Shown here piece after piece: positions 5,974-6,252 of a stretch of DNA of 6,252 nucleotides (within the stretch, counting starts at the first letter, position 1; every line of letters starts with the position of its first letter). The stretch is from contig JAGVIM010000107.1 in assembly GCA_020056045.1 (NCBI GenBank), forward strand, positions 1 to 6,252, in the 5' to 3' direction. The position numbers and the translations under genes are program-made. This stretch comes from Nanobdellota archaeon. GTDB taxonomy: Archaea; Nanobdellota; Nanobdellia; Pacearchaeales; GW2011-AR1. The notes under the pieces were generated by a model that saw only the letters and a list, made by a program, of their open reading frames with translations, was not told the origin of the DNA and searched no databases.

Positions 5974-5983
5974 ATTTAAAAAT
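5974..5983 (-). promoter_or_regulatory. TATA box of the radical SAM/GNAT unit
   Basis: On the - strand ATTTTTAAAT is centred about 25 bases before the ATG at 5953. This is the distance expected for a leaderless archaeal mRNA. No Shine-Dalgarno sequence precedes the ATG, which fits that reading. Confidence 0.5.
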
Positions 5984-5988
5984 GTAGG

Positions 5989-5997
5989 TTTTAAAAA
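5989..5997 (+). promoter_or_regulatory. TATA box of the YkgJ-like gene
   Basis: TTTTAAAAA on the + strand is centred about 26 bases before the ATG at 6019, again the leaderless distance. It lies only a few bases from the box serving the opposite strand. The 65-base divergent gap therefore holds two promoters back to back. Confidence 0.45.
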
Positions 5998-6018
5998 GCC
6001 TTTTGATTTTTATTGTTT

Positions 6019-6252
6019 ATGAAAAAAGAGATTAGTTTTCCCCATTGTCTTGCGTGTTCAAAATTTCAGGTAACTTGTTGTAATTGTGCTCCTTTAGTAC
6101 CATTTACAATAAAAGATATAAAAAGAATAAAAAAATTAGGTTATAGAAAAAGAGATTTTATTACAGTTCATAATTATCCTAAGAGCTTTATTAATGGAAA
6201 TGAAAAATGGTGGGAAAAAAGTTTTGTTAAGATTAAAAATAAAAATTATAAA
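6019..6252 (+). CDS. YkgJ-like cysteine-cluster protein (5' part)
   Basis: A frame open from ATG at 6019 to the window end gives 78 residues; the rest lies outside. Five cysteines are packed near the start (C10, C13, C20, C21, C23), followed by PFTIKDIKRIKKLGY (28-42). A 'C..C ... CC ... lt..Di.ri' arrangement is characteristic of the YkgJ/UPF0153 family, small proteins thought to bind Zn or an Fe-S cluster, with no settled function. The start is supported by a TATA-like box about 26 bases upstream and by the absence of any in-frame alternative before the cysteines. It is transcribed away from the radical SAM gene across a 65-base gap, so shared regulation is possible. After about residue 45 the visible part is basic and aromatic, with a WW pair at 65-66. 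Confidence 0.75.
   Translation, partial: MKKEISFPHCLACSKFQVTCCNCAPLVPFTIKDIKRIKKLGYRKRDFITVHNYPKSFINGNEKWWEKSFVKIKNKNYK

Overview
The window looks like a piece of a small, very AT-rich archaeal genome, most plausibly a DPANN-type lineage such as Woesearchaeota or Pacearchaeota. The reasons are an archaeal-type DNA topoisomerase I with two C-terminal zinc ribbons, an archaeal COG2108-like radical SAM protein, TATA-like boxes placed so that transcription would begin at or beside the start codon, no visible Shine-Dalgarno sequences, short intergenic gaps and lysine/asparagine-rich proteins. The exact lineage is inference.

Left part (1-1189, + strand): two consecutive reading frames one base apart, both lacking a recognisable catalytic motif inside the window. 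Their layout matches the region after the motor core in large SNF2/RapA-like helicases of bacterial and archaeal accessory loci. They are read here as the broken or split tail of such an ATPase whose motor lies upstream. A T-rich tract follows.

Middle (1236-1857): on the - strand, a small stand-alone GIY-YIG domain protein, clearly richer in G+C than its surroundings. Behind it is a 256-base gap that holds a three-unit 9-base repeat, a 7-base inverted repeat and a pair of overlapping inverted repeats. No gene is supported in that gap.

Right part (1858-5953, - strand): topA with its own promoter and an unusual lysine-rich N-terminal tail. Upstream of it lies a tight two-gene unit in which a radical SAM enzyme overlaps a GNAT acetyltransferase by four bases (ATGA). 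The acetyltransferase resembles eukaryotic NAT9. At 6019 a YkgJ-like cysteine-cluster protein begins on the + strand, divergent from the radical SAM gene, and runs off the window.

How the parts fit: topA is housekeeping (DNA supercoiling and strand passage). The radical SAM/GNAT pair is probably co-translated and may act on a shared, unknown substrate. The SNF2-like tail and the GIY-YIG protein are accessory-type genes, and the helicase side hints at a defence or mobile locus continuing upstream. No CRISPR array, tRNA, rRNA or transposon is visible.
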